NCBI GenBank assembly: GCA_016710065.1
Contig: JADJLP010000004.1
Span: forward strand, 1 to 64,000
DNA: 64,000 nucleotides
From: Candidatus Ideonella esbjergensis
Lineage (GTDB): Bacteria; Pseudomonadota; Gammaproteobacteria; Burkholderiales; Burkholderiaceae_C
Direction of reading: 5' to 3'
Shown here: in pieces, positions 7,784 through 15,523 of the stretch
How positions within the stretch are numbered: position 1 is the stretch's first letter
How the letters are laid out: every line of letters begins with the position of its first letter
Notes under the pieces: model-generated
What the model saw: only the letters and a program-made list of their open reading frames with translations
What the model was told of the DNA's origin: nothing
Databases searched by the model: none
Translations under genes and position numbers: made by a program

Positions 7784-8194
7784 TCAGGAAGAGGCTGTGT
7801 CAGCACTGAGGCCGCCGATCTCGGCCGCCAGGGCCACACAGTAGGCGATCAGTGCCTCGATCTCGTGCGATTTGTCGAACACCCGGTCGGCACCCAGTGC
7901 CAGGCACTTGCGCCGGATGTCGGCGGTGGCGTAGTTGCTCAGCACCACGCGGCGCATGGCGCAGGGCAGCGCGGCCAAGGCCCTGAGCACCGCCAGGCCT
8001 GAGCCGGCCTGCAGAAAGATGTCCACGATCACCAGGTCCACCGCGTGGCCGGCCTGGGCCAGCCAGTGCAGCGCGCTGGCTTCGTCCGCCGCCCAGCCCA
8101 CCACGCGCACGGGGGCCAGTTCCTCCAGCGTGGCGCTGAGGTTCTCGCGGATCACCGCGCTGTCTTCGACGAGGTAGGTGGTGAGCAGGTGCAC
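7784..8194 (-). CDS. Receiver-only response regulator protein
   Basis: A stand-alone CheY-like receiver of about 136 residues, with an acidic pair in YLVEDS, a phospho-acceptor Asp near residue 58 (VIVDIFLQAG) and a switch Lys in FDKSHE. There is no output domain. GTG 8194 is chosen because it starts the protein six residues before the first beta strand, as is usual; ATGs at 8233 and 8251 would add an unstructured Pro/His-rich leader. It is convergent with the NarL-type gene and may be a phosphate sink or modulator for the adjacent kinase. It sits beside the long inverted repeat at 8255-8309. Confidence 0.8.
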   Translation of the reverse strand: MHLLTTYLVEDSAVIRENLSATLEELAPVRVVGWAADEASALHWLAQAGHAVDLVIVDIFLQAGSGLAVLRALAALPCAMRRVVLSNYATADIRRKCLALGADRVFDKSHEIEALIAYCVALAAEIGGLSADTASS

Positions 8195-8254
8195 AGCAGC
8201 GGCAGTGTGGCACCGGGGCGGCGGGCTGTGCATAGGCACGGGGGGGCGCAACGT

Positions 8255-8309
8255 GTAGTCGCTGTCCTACGCCGGGGGCACGGCCAAAGCGGCGTAGGAC
8301 AGGGACTAC
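8255..8309. promoter_or_regulatory. 19-bp inverted repeat containing two facing GTAGGACAG motifs
   Basis: Arms 8255-8273 and 8291-8309 are reverse complements with one mismatch, separated by 17 bases. Each arm contains GTAGGACAG in one orientation. It lies in the gap between the receiver-only gene and the crystallin/glycine-zipper gene. There is no T-run, and the position between divergent promoters fits an operator better than a terminator. Confidence 0.6.
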
Positions 8310-8429
8310 CAGCACAGGCGCCGTCGTCCGCTGGCGCCCTGCGCTTGCATCGCTCAGGCTGGTCATCACACGTGACGGCCGCGCTCCACACCGGACAGCG
8401 GCCCGGTTCACGCCCTCACAAGGACCACC

Positions 8430-9257
8430 ATGAACAAGCGCTTCAGAACCGCAGCCGCGCTGGCTGTGCTGGCCTGGGCCGGCCTGGCCTGCGCCCAGAT
8501 CACCTTCTTCGAACGCGAGGGCTTTCAGGGCCGCTCGTTCGTGGCCGACCAGGCGGTGCCCAATTTCCAGAACCATGGCTTCAACGACCAGGCTTCGTCG
8601 GTGATGGTGAGCCGCGACCAGTGGCTGGTGTGCGAAGACGTGGCCTTTGGTGGCCGCTGCGCCACCCTCAGAGAAGGGCGCTACCCCTCGCTTCAGGCCA
8701 TGGGTTTGAACAACCGGGTTTCGTCGGTGCGCCGTGCAGGCGGTGAACCCGACATGGCGCCGCAGGCGCGCCGCCGCTATGACGAGGGCGACATGCCCGG
8801 CGATGGCCGCGACTACGGTCGCCGCCGCAACGAGCGCCTTTACCAGGCGCGGGTGCTGTCGGCACGCGCCGTGGTGGGGCCGCCCGAACAGCGCTGCTGG
8901 GTGGCGCGCGAGCAGGTGGTGCAGGAGCGCGGTGACAACCGCGTGGGCGCGGGCCTGGCCGGCGCGGTCATTGGCGGCATCCTGGGCCACCAACTGGGCG
9001 GCGGCACCGGCAAGGACCTGGCCACCGTGGGCGGTGCCGTGGCCGGCGCCAGCATCGGCGCCAACATGGGCAGCGACGGCGGCGGGCGCTCTGTGGGCTA
9101 CCGCAACGTGCAGCGCTGCGAGAACATGCAAAGCTCGGCGCGACCGGCGTACTGGGAAGTGACCTATCGCTACCGCGGGCAGGAGCACCAGGTGCAGATG
9201 AGCAGCCAGCCTGGCAACACCGTCAGCGTCAACCGCGACGGCGAGCCGCGCGGCTGA
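8430..9257 (+). CDS. Secreted beta/gamma-crystallin and glycine-zipper protein
   Basis: 275 residues with a Sec signal peptide (1-22, ending LACAQ). The first ~80 mature residues carry beta/gamma-crystallin Greek-key motifs (ITFFEREGFQGRSF ... LVCEDVAFGGRCATL). A charged linker follows, then a glycine-zipper 2TM segment of the 17-kDa surface antigen type (GAGLAGAVIGGILGHQLGGG, about 178-225) and a C-terminal beta domain ending in YRYRGQEHQVQM. Similar fusions are annotated as exported or outer-membrane proteins of unknown function. It follows the 19-bp inverted repeat and is probably monocistronic. Confidence 0.85.
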   Translation: MNKRFRTAAALAVLAWAGLACAQITFFEREGFQGRSFVADQAVPNFQNHGFNDQASSVMVSRDQWLVCEDVAFGGRCATLREGRYPSLQAMGLNNRVSSVRRAGGEPDMAPQARRRYDEGDMPGDGRDYGRRRNERLYQARVLSARAVVGPPEQRCWVAREQVVQERGDNRVGAGLAGAVIGGILGHQLGGGTGKDLATVGGAVAGASIGANMGSDGGGRSVGYRNVQRCENMQSSARPAYWEVTYRYRGQEHQVQMSSQPGNTVSVNRDGEPRG

Positions 9258-9301
9258 ACAGGTGCCGGTCGCCGCCGGCGGGTGGCCTGCGCGTGGGGCC
9301 A

Positions 9302-9565
9302 CTACGCGGCACTCGCGGGTGCGAGGTCGTGCTCGCGCAGCATCACCGGCTCGATCGAGCCGGCGGCCACGCGGCGGCGCACGGCCGCGTGGATCTCGGT
9401 GGTGTGCGCCAGGTAGGTTTCCAGCGGGTCGTCGTCCTGGCGCAACGGGGCGTAGCGGTAGTGCAGGGTCTTCTGGCTGATGGTGGCGCCCACCGGCAAG
9501 TCGGCCACCTGGACCCAGAAGCGGACCGAACTGGAATCGGGGTGGAAAAAAGCGGTCTGTGACAT
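9302..9565 (-). CDS. Small DUF1488-like protein
   Basis: 87 residues starting MSQTAFFHPD; soluble, no signal peptide. The segment VRFWVQVADLPVGATIS followed by a helical LETYLAHTTEIHAAVRRRVA resembles the small beta-then-helix DUF1488 family of unknown function; the match is by pattern only. It is divergent from the protease-like gene at 9674 with a copy of the recurrent palindrome between them. Confidence 0.65.
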   Translation of the reverse strand: MSQTAFFHPDSSSVRFWVQVADLPVGATISQKTLHYRYAPLRQDDDPLETYLAHTTEIHAAVRRRVAAGSIEPVMLREHDLAPASAA

Positions 9566-9623
9566 GGCAAGCCTATGGTGCTGTGATGGCCACGAGCCTG
9601 CCGCACTTGGCCTGGGTTCGTCT

Positions 9624-9637
9624 GTGCGGCATCGAAC
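9624..9637. promoter_or_regulatory. Recurrent 5-4-5 palindrome (GTGCG-GCAT-CGAAC), candidate operator
   Basis: Flanked by TCT on the left and CGAC on the right, as in other copies. It sits in the divergent gap between the DUF1488-like gene and the trypsin-like gene, about 37 bases before the latter's ATG. Confidence 0.5.
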
Positions 9638-9673
9638 CGACGCCCCCGCGCCATGGTCGGTCAGAATGGCCGC

Positions 9674-10402
9674 ATGATTGAACCGCTGCTGCTCACCACC
9701 GCCCGCGTCTCCACCTACCTGGGGACGCGCTTGCTCACCGGCGCCAGCGGCTTTTTCTTCGAGCGCGACGCGCGGCTGTACTTCGTCACCAGCCGCCATG
9801 TGCTGATCGACACGCCAAGCAAGCACTTTCCCGACCGCATCGAGATCGAGCTGCACACCGATGCCGACAACCTCACCCGCGCCGTGGCCCTGTCGGTGCT
9901 GCTGTACCGCGATGCCAAGAGCGTCTGGTTCGAGGGCAAGGACACCGGTGGCGACATCGACGTGGCGCTGATCGAGATCGAGCGCAGCGCCTTGCCGGCG
10001 GGCGTGGCCATCCGCGCCTTTTCGCCCGCCCACCTGCAGGGCTCGCTGCAGGAGGTGGAGGTGGGCACACCGCTGCTGGTGGTGGGTTTTCCGCTGGGTT
10101 TTCACGACGCGCTGCACCATCTGCCGGTGGTGCGCGGGGCCACCATCGCCTCGTCGTTCGGCCTGCGCTTTCAGGGCCAGGGCTACTTTCTCACCGATGC
10201 ACGCACCCACCGCGGCACCAGCGGCGCGCCGGTGGTGATGCGCTGCGACACGGGTGACGCCCAGCTGCCGTGGAAGCTGCTGGGCGTGCACTCGTCGCGC
10301 ATGGACATGCGCAGCCGCGACCGCAAGGTGGACGAATCGCTGGGCCTGAATTGCGCCTGGTACGCCGACATCCTGATGACGCTCACGGCGGGTCGGGCCT
10401 GA
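9674..10402 (+). CDS. Trypsin-like serine protease domain protein
   Basis: 242 residues with a chymotrypsin/trypsin-fold catalytic triad pattern: His42 in VTSRHVL, Asp in GGDIDVAL (about 94-96) and Ser183 in RGTSGAPVV. There is no signal peptide or membrane helix, so it appears cytoplasmic, which is unusual for this fold. It has no PDZ domain, unlike DegP. ATG 9674 begins MIEPLLLTT; an ATG seven codons upstream is possible. A copy of the recurrent palindrome lies in the upstream gap. Confidence 0.85.
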   Translation: MIEPLLLTTARVSTYLGTRLLTGASGFFFERDARLYFVTSRHVLIDTPSKHFPDRIEIELHTDADNLTRAVALSVLLYRDAKSVWFEGKDTGGDIDVALIEIERSALPAGVAIRAFSPAHLQGSLQEVEVGTPLLVVGFPLGFHDALHHLPVVRGATIASSFGLRFQGQGYFLTDARTHRGTSGAPVVMRCDTGDAQLPWKLLGVHSSRMDMRSRDRKVDESLGLNCAWYADILMTLTAGRA

Positions 10403-10413
10403 GGGACAGGTGC

Positions 10414-10427
10414 GTGCAGCAGCGCAC
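10414..10427. promoter_or_regulatory. Recurrent 5-4-5 palindrome (GTGCA-GCAG-CGCAC), candidate operator
   Basis: One mismatch to GTGCG-N4-CGCAC, followed by AGAC. A CTAGTC hexamer begins 28.5 bases from the centre (10449), matching the spacing at 31657 and 31693. It lies upstream of the collagen-like lipoprotein gene. Confidence 0.6.
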
Positions 10428-10553
10428 AGACAGTCAGCCGGCGTGTGCCTAGTCTTGCGGCAAGTGGCATGCGGCCCCGCTGGTTTGGCTGGCGGGCGCG
10501 CCGGAGCGCATCGGCCGCCGCACTGCGCACTTCCAAGACGTCAAGGATCCACC

Positions 10554-10832
10554 ATGAACCGCTCCCTGCTGTTGATCGCCCTGTTTGCCGCCACCAGCCT
10601 GGCCGCCTGCAACAAACCCGAAGTGGTGGTGGTGCCCACGCCAGTGGCCGGTCCTGCCGGCCCGGCAGGACCGGTTGGAAACACCGGCAACACCGGCAGC
10701 ACCGGCAGCACGGGTGCCACGGGTTACACCGGCGATACCGGTGCCACCGGCGCCACGGGTGACAAGGGTCGCACGGGCGGTGACACCACGGTGGTGGTGG
10801 TGCAGCCCGCCGCCTCCGCACCGGCCAATTGA
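10554..10832 (+). CDS. Collagen-like (Gly-X-Y) lipoprotein
   Basis: 92 residues. A lipoprotein signal peptide ends in lipobox LAAC (Cys19). After a short valine-rich linker come 15 uninterrupted Gly-X-Y triplets (about residues 33-77), mostly GNT, GST, GAT and GDT, then TTVVVVQPAASAPAN. Bacterial collagen-like repeats form trimers on cell surfaces in other species; the role here is unknown. Threonine in the Y position of most triplets is notable, since it is frequent in bacterial triple helices that lack hydroxyproline. AAGGA lies before the ATG. Confidence 0.8.
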   Translation: MNRSLLLIALFAATSLAACNKPEVVVVPTPVAGPAGPAGPVGNTGNTGSTGSTGATGYTGDTGATGATGDKGRTGGDTTVVVVQPAASAPAN

Positions 10833-10851
10833 GGCCCGGCGCAAGCACGGC

Positions 10852-11820
10852 TCAACTTGGCTCGGTGCTGAAGGCCTGCGAGCCACGCGCGGAATTGGAT
10901 ACGGCTGCAGGCAGGCCCTGCCGTTCGTATTCGGCAATCACCTGCGCCCCCAGCAACAGCAGCGTCGCCGCCAGTTCCAGGCTCAGCAGGACGGCGATGG
11001 CCGTGGTGAGCGAGCCGTAGACGGTGCTGATCTGCGACAGCGTGGCGAAGTACCAGACCAGCGCGTGCCGCGACAGCTCCCACAGCACGGCGGCCGTGAC
11101 GCCGCCCAGCAAGGCATGCTGCAGCGACGGGCGGCCCACCGGCATCACCAGGTAGATCGAGGTCAGCACGAAGACCTCGCCGGCAAAGCCCAGCAGGTAC
11201 AGCAGCAGGCCCGAGAGCCCCACCATCGACCAGCTGCGGCCCAGCCACAGCACGCGCTCCAGCCCCATGGCCTGCAGGCTGCCGGCCACCAGCGTCACCA
11301 CCAGCAGCCCCAGCCCCAGGCTGAGGATGTAGCCGTACGGAATGAGGGCCGAGACCAGGTGGTGGCGGCGCCGTGTTGCCACGCGGTGGTGAAAGATCAC
11401 CAACATCGCGTTCTCCAGCACGGTGAAGGCCAGCGAACTGAAGAACAGCATGGTGCCCAGCAGCATCCAGCCCACCACGTCGCGGTGCGCCAGAAAGCGT
11501 GCCAGTTCGGCCACGATGGCCCGTGACTGGCCTGGCACCAGCCACTCCAGGTAGCGCCCCAGCGTGCGCAGCAACTCGGCCTGGTCCACCAGGTGCGAGA
11601 GTGCGATCACCGTGAGGATCAGCAACGGCACGATGGACAGCAGCGCGTAGTACGCCACGGCACCGGCCAGCAACAGGCCCTGGTTGGCCCGAAATGACTT
11701 CAGCACCCCGAGCGCGAACGCCCAAGGGTGCTGAAGGAGCCGGGCGGCACCGGAGTGCCGTGCCGGATCAGCTCTTGCCAAACTTGAGCTTGGCGGTGGA
11801 GACGCACAGGGTCTTGACAT
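10852..11820 (-). CDS. YihY/BrkB-family inner-membrane protein
   Basis: Polytopic protein with six predicted membrane helices, beginning near GLLLAGAVAYYALLSIVPLLIL. The YihY family includes BrkB and was once labelled ribonuclease BN, which is wrong; no activity is established. Family hallmarks are the AYYALLSIVPLL segment and the late YGSLTTAIAVLLSLELAATLLLLGA block. The start is uncertain: ATG 11820 overlaps the upstream gene by 53 bases, and a TTG or GTG nearer 11790-11730 would remove the overlap. The two genes read leftward as one operon. Confidence 0.85.
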   Translation of the reverse strand: MSRPCASPPPSSSLARADPARHSGAARLLQHPWAFALGVLKSFRANQGLLLAGAVAYYALLSIVPLLILTVIALSHLVDQAELLRTLGRYLEWLVPGQSRAIVAELARFLAHRDVVGWMLLGTMLFFSSLAFTVLENAMLVIFHHRVATRRRHHLVSALIPYGYILSLGLGLLVVTLVAGSLQAMGLERVLWLGRSWSMVGLSGLLLYLLGFAGEVFVLTSIYLVMPVGRPSLQHALLGGVTAAVLWELSRHALVWYFATLSQISTVYGSLTTAIAVLLSLELAATLLLLGAQVIAEYERQGLPAAVSNSARGSQAFSTEPS

Positions 11821-12319
11821 CGCCGGTCTGGGAATCGCACTTTTCGATGTCCACCTTGTAGTCGGCGTCCTTCTTGTCAGTGGCAGCATCCCGCTTGGCG
11901 ATGCCGATTTCCTTGCCCATCTTGGCGTCTGCCAGGGCCTTGATTTCCACCGCCTTGGCCTCCTTCACGCAGACATCCTTGGTGTTGCCAGCCAGGTCGT
12001 CGCACTTTTCCTTGGCCACGGCGTAGGCCGCTTCGGCCTTGGCCACCAACACCTTGTTGCCGTCATTGGCCTTGCCGGTGTAGTTGAACTCCAGCTCGGC
12101 CTTGCCGACCTTTTCCTTGGCCTTGGCTTCTTCCACGCAGATGTCCTTGGCGTTGTCCTTGAGCGCGCCGCAGACGGCCTTGTCGACCTTGTAGGCGGTG
12201 CTGATGCGGTCTTTGTCGATCTTGTAGTCGGCCTTGGCCATGGTGGCGGCCTGAGCCATGGGCAACGCCAGGCAGGCGGCGGCGATGAGCGAAGCCTTGA
12301 GTGTGAACAGTGGGGTCAT
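11768..12319 (-). CDS. Secreted protein with three paired-cysteine repeats
   Basis: 183 residues, signal peptide 1-25 ending AQAAT. The mature part is Lys/Ala/Asp-rich and contains three repeats of about 55 residues. Each has two cysteines exactly 11 apart (C50/C61, C106/C117, C161/C172) within a pattern C-x4-G/N-x-x-K-x2-C-V-x2-AK. The regular pairs suggest three small disulfide-locked helical hairpins in the periplasm. I do not recognise a named family. It is divergent from the BON lipoprotein gene with two recurrent palindromes between them. Confidence 0.85.
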   Translation of the reverse strand: MTPLFTLKASLIAAACLALPMAQAATMAKADYKIDKDRISTAYKVDKAVCGALKDNAKDICVEEAKAKEKVGKAELEFNYTGKANDGNKVLVAKAEAAYAVAKEKCDDLAGNTKDVCVKEAKAVEIKALADAKMGKEIGIAKRDAATDKKDADYKVDIEKCDSQTGDVKTLCVSTAKLKFGKS

Positions 12320-12406
12320 GTTGTGCTTTCCGTTGGTCGTCAGTCGTGAGGAGATTCAGCGTCCGGGCGCTTGGGGTCAATCTATGCCCACTGCGCCCAG
12401 AACTCT

Positions 12407-12420
12407 GTTCGTCAGCGAAC
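12407..12420. promoter_or_regulatory. Recurrent 5-4-5 palindrome (GTTCG-TCAG-CGAAC), candidate operator
   Basis: On the minus strand a CATAGA hexamer begins 27.5 bases from its centre (12386 reading leftward), the same hexamer and spacing as at 23942. It is therefore placed to activate the paired-cysteine protein gene. Confidence 0.6.
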
Positions 12421-12453
12421 AAAGCGGCCTTGGCGGGCGCAATGACCGGGTCG

Positions 12454-12467
12454 GTGCGCCAGCGCAC
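12454..12467. promoter_or_regulatory. Recurrent 5-4-5 palindrome (GTGCG-CCAG-CGCAC), candidate operator
   Basis: Perfect 5-bp arms, extended by GGTC-G and C-GAC to a longer imperfect palindrome. It is the second copy in this divergent gap and probably serves the BON lipoprotein gene. Confidence 0.6.
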
Positions 12468-12567
12468 CGACATGGCATGCCACTGGCTGCAGGATGCGTT
12501 CATGGCCACGGGTGAGATCACCACAGGCCCAACCAAGCACTCGCAAGCGTGCACCAGGAGAACCACC

Positions 12568-12882
12568 ATGAACATCCGTCAATCTCTCTTCGCTACTTTG
12601 GCCGCCGCACTGGTCATGTCAGCAGCCGGCTGTGCCGTCACCCGTGGGCAAGAATCGGTGGGCGCCTATGTGGACGACACCGCCATCACCACCGCCTTGA
12701 AGGGCCGTTACCTGGACAACAAGGACGTGGACGCCACCAGCATCCGCGTCGAGACCCTCAACGGCACCGTGATGCTCTCGGGCTTTGCCAAGAACTACAA
12801 CGAGAAGGCCACCGCCGAATCCATCGCCTGGAAGATCAACGGCGTGAAGAGCGTGAAGAACGAGATCGCCGTGCGCCCGTGA
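12568..12882 (+). CDS. BON-domain lipoprotein
   Basis: 104 residues. The lipoprotein signal ends in lipobox SAAGC (about residue 22). One BON domain follows (about 36-103): DTAITTALKGRYLDN ... IRVETLNGTVMLSGFAKNYNEKATAESIAWKINGVKSVKNEI. BON domains, as in OsmY and DolP, bind phospholipid surfaces and are typical of envelope-stress proteins. AGGAG lies before the ATG. A strong intrinsic terminator follows 20 bases after the stop. Confidence 0.9.
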   Translation: MNIRQSLFATLAAALVMSAAGCAVTRGQESVGAYVDDTAITTALKGRYLDNKDVDATSIRVETLNGTVMLSGFAKNYNEKATAESIAWKINGVKSVKNEIAVRP

Positions 12883-12903
12883 TCTGACAGACTTGTCTCT
12901 TCG

Positions 12904-12938
12904 AGCCCTGCCGTTCGCCAACGAACCGCAGGGCTTTT
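12904..12938 (+). terminator. Rho-independent terminator of the BON lipoprotein gene
   Basis: Arms AGCCCTGC and GCAGGGCT, with the inner arms GTTCG/CGAAC (one C-C mismatch between) around a CCAA loop, followed by TTTT. The inner hairpin happens to match the recurrent operator family; here its position and T-run fit termination. Confidence 0.8.
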
Positions 12939-12951
12939 CCACGTCTGCCAC

Positions 12952-13210
12952 CGTCATTCCCGCCGCTTACCGTCATTCCCGCTCCACCTCCGTCAGTCCC
13001 GCGAAGAGCCTGCCCCCGCGAAGGCGGGGGCGGGAATCCATGTCCTGGCTCTGTGTGCGCCCGCGCCAGGCAGCAAGCCGGCGCTGGCTCATGCTGTGGC
13101 GGTCGGCGCTGCGCACCGACTGCCTTCCATTGCTCGGATCCGGGGCGCGCCGCGTAACTCGCTCTGCTCGCGTGTCGCTCGCGGCGCTCGAACAGACGCG
13201 GCGATGACGG
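12952..13210. repeat. REP-type repeats and one copy of a composite intergenic repeat
   Basis: Fills the 373-base gap after the BON gene. 12952-13042 contains several degenerate GTCATTCCCGC units. From about 13038 to 13210 runs a longer unit (GCGCCCGCGCCAGGC ... CTGTGGCGGTCGG ... GCACCGACT) that is homologous to 27609-27790. No coding frame in it looks real. Confidence 0.75.
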
Positions 13211-13255
13211 TGAGGGATGTGGGCATGACCAAGGCAGTGCCTGGCGCCAACCCAC

Positions 13256-15448
13256 TCAAGCCGCCAACGCCGTCTCGGCCGGCAACACCACCTCGGCCAA
13301 CAGGGGCACCACGAAGCGGCTTTCGCGCAGTTGTTCGGTCCAGTTCAGCACCTCGCCCACCAGCAGCACACGGGCGCCGCAGAGATCGGCCTCGGCCTGG
13401 GCGGCCAGCGGCGTGTCGCGCAGCAGGGTGAAGCGCAGGCTGCGGTCGTCGCGGCGCAGGGTGAGTTCGGCCCTGGGCCAGTGCGAGGGCAGGCAGGGCT
13501 GAAAGTGCAGGGTCTGCGCACTTTGCTGCAATCCAAAGATCGATTCGATGGCGGCGCGGTGCAGCCAGGCGGCCGCGCCGGTGTACCAGCTCCAGCCGCC
13601 GCGCCCGGTGTACGGCGGCTGGCTGTAGACGTCGCCCGCCACGGCATAGGGCTCCAGGCCATACACCGGACCTTGCGTGTCACTTTGCGACCGGTGCGCG
13701 GGGCTCAGCCACATGAAGTCGCGCCACACCTGGTCGCCGCCCTGCGGCGTGCGCGTGGCCGGGTGGGTCTGGGCTTGCGCGCGCGCCATCAAGGCCCACA
13801 CACCGGCGTGGGTGTACTGGCCACCGTTTTCGCGCACGCCAGGCGGGTAGGCCTGGATGTAGCCGGCGCTGGGCTGCGCATGCTGCAGCGGTGGGTCGAG
13901 CAGGCGCAGCAGGCCAGCGGTCGTGTCCACCAGCAGGGTCTCCATCGCGTCCAGCGCCATGCGCTGCATCTCGGGCGGGGCCGCGCCCGAGAGCACGCTC
14001 CAGGCCTGGGCGATCAGGTCGATGCGGGCTTCGGTGTTGGCTTGGGAGCCCAGCGGCGAGCCATCGTCAAAGAAGGCACGCTTGAACCAGTGGCCGTCCC
14101 AGGCCGGGCCCAGCAAGGCGGCCTGCCAACCCAACGCCGCCCGCTCCCAGCGCTGGGCACGCAAGGTGTCGCCGCGCGCATGGGCCCAGGGGGCGAAGTC
14201 GGCCACCAGGCGGCACAGAAACCAACCCAGCCACACCGATTCGCCGCGGCCCTCGGCGCCCACGCGGTTCATGCCGTCGTTCCAGTCACCGCTGCCCATC
14301 AGCGGCAGGCCGTGCTGGCCAGTGCGCAGGCTCAGGTCCAGCGTGCGGGCAGCGTGTTCGTACACGCTCGCCTGTTGGCGGCTGACCTCAGGCGTGGTGT
14401 ACAGGTCTTCGGCATGCTCGGGCACAGCTTCGCATTCGATGAATGGCACGCGCACGTCGAGCAGGCTGGCGTCACCAGTGGCCTGCAGGTAGCGCACGCA
14501 GGCCTGCGGCAGCCACAGCAGGTCGTCAGAGAAGCGTGTGCGCACGCCAGCTCCGCTGGGGTCGTGCCACCAGTGCTGCACGTCGCCCTCGGCAAACTGG
14601 CGCCCTGCACAGCGCACGATCTGCGCGTGCAGCATGGCCGGCGCAGCCCAGGCCAGGGCCATGCTGTCTTGCAGCTGGTCGCGAAAGCCGGTGGCGCCAC
14701 CGGCCTGGTAAAAGCCGGCCTTGGCCCACAGGCGGCAGGCCACCGTCTGGTACAGCAACCAGCGGTTCACCAGCGCGTCAAACAAGGGGTCAGGCGTGCT
14801 CACCTTGGTGGCGCCCAGCAGTTCGTTCCAGCGCAGGTGCACGTCGCGCAAGCGCTGATCGGGGGGGCGCGTGGCGGCCTGGGTGGCCAGCAGCCGGGCC
14901 GCATCGGGGCTTTCGGCATAGCCCAGCAGAAAGACCTTTTCCACCGTGGCACCTGCCGGCACGCGCACCCGGGTGGACAGCACGGCGCAGGGGTCCAGCC
15001 CGTCGCCGGCCTGCTGGCCCAGGTGGTCGGGCAGCACCGCGCGGCCGCGTGCGTCAAAACACTCGCGGCGGTCGCAGGTCCAGTCCTCGTCGCCGCTGCC
15101 GGCCAGCGCCAGAAATGCCGTGCCGTCGCCAAAGCCTGGCGCGCGCTCGCGCTGGGTGGCCAGCAGCGCGGTGAGCTTGTGGGCCTGCGGCACACCGCCG
15201 GGGCCGGGCTCGTCGGGCAGGCGCTGGCGGTGCAATGCGGTGCGCACCGTGTTGCGGTCAGTGCGGCTGGCGCCCATCTGCCACTCCACCAGGCCCACCA
15301 GACGCAAATGCTGGGTGCGCGCACCGTGGTTGGTGATGCGCACCTGCACCTGCTTGACCGCCGCGTCGGCGTCCACGCACCAGCTCACCGCCACCGCCAG
15401 GTCGCCTCTGCGGTGGCTGATGTGGCTGTGGCCCTGGCCATGGCTCAC
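13256..15448 (-). CDS. ndvB: C-terminal GH94 part of a split cyclic beta-1,2-glucan synthase
   Basis: This frame is exactly in phase with the 2,122-residue frame upstream (15524-21892), separated only by a TAA at 15524-15526 and 25 open codons. It encodes most of the second GH94 beta-sandwich and the whole (alpha/alpha)6 catalytic barrel, with the general-acid loop GSGDWNDGMN near residue 388 of this part. In intact NdvB this domain phosphorolyses linear beta-1,2-glucan to set ring size. ATG 15448 begins MSHGQGHSH, inside the family's conserved RVSHGQGYS block, so it is not a natural domain start. The separate product is probably inactive unless read through. Confidence 0.85.
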   Translation of the reverse strand: MSHGQGHSHISHRRGDLAVAVSWCVDADAAVKQVQVRITNHGARTQHLRLVGLVEWQMGASRTDRNTVRTALHRQRLPDEPGPGGVPQAHKLTALLATQRERAPGFGDGTAFLALAGSGDEDWTCDRRECFDARGRAVLPDHLGQQAGDGLDPCAVLSTRVRVPAGATVEKVFLLGYAESPDAARLLATQAATRPPDQRLRDVHLRWNELLGATKVSTPDPLFDALVNRWLLYQTVACRLWAKAGFYQAGGATGFRDQLQDSMALAWAAPAMLHAQIVRCAGRQFAEGDVQHWWHDPSGAGVRTRFSDDLLWLPQACVRYLQATGDASLLDVRVPFIECEAVPEHAEDLYTTPEVSRQQASVYEHAARTLDLSLRTGQHGLPLMGSGDWNDGMNRVGAEGRGESVWLGWFLCRLVADFAPWAHARGDTLRAQRWERAALGWQAALLGPAWDGHWFKRAFFDDGSPLGSQANTEARIDLIAQAWSVLSGAAPPEMQRMALDAMETLLVDTTAGLLRLLDPPLQHAQPSAGYIQAYPPGVRENGGQYTHAGVWALMARAQAQTHPATRTPQGGDQVWRDFMWLSPAHRSQSDTQGPVYGLEPYAVAGDVYSQPPYTGRGGWSWYTGAAAWLHRAAIESIFGLQQSAQTLHFQPCLPSHWPRAELTLRRDDRSLRFTLLRDTPLAAQAEADLCGARVLLVGEVLNWTEQLRESRFVVPLLAEVVLPAETALAA

Positions 15449-15523
15449 GCGGTAGCGCAGGGCCGGGTCGGCACCCGCGCCGGGGGCCAGGCTCCAGGTG
15501 GCGAGGTTGCGCAGGTCTTGCAG

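Noticed and set aside
10852..11820. Ribonuclease BN
   Set aside because: The YihY/BrkB family was mislabelled as RNase BN historically. The protein is a polytopic membrane protein without nuclease motifs.
12913..12926. GTTCG-CCAA-CGAAC after the BON gene as another operator copy
   Set aside because: It is the inner part of a longer hairpin ending in TTTT right after a stop codon, so a terminator explains it fully.
12952..13060. CRISPR array
   Set aside because: The repeats are palindromic REP-type units of irregular spacing with no unique equal-length spacers and no cas genes anywhere in the window.
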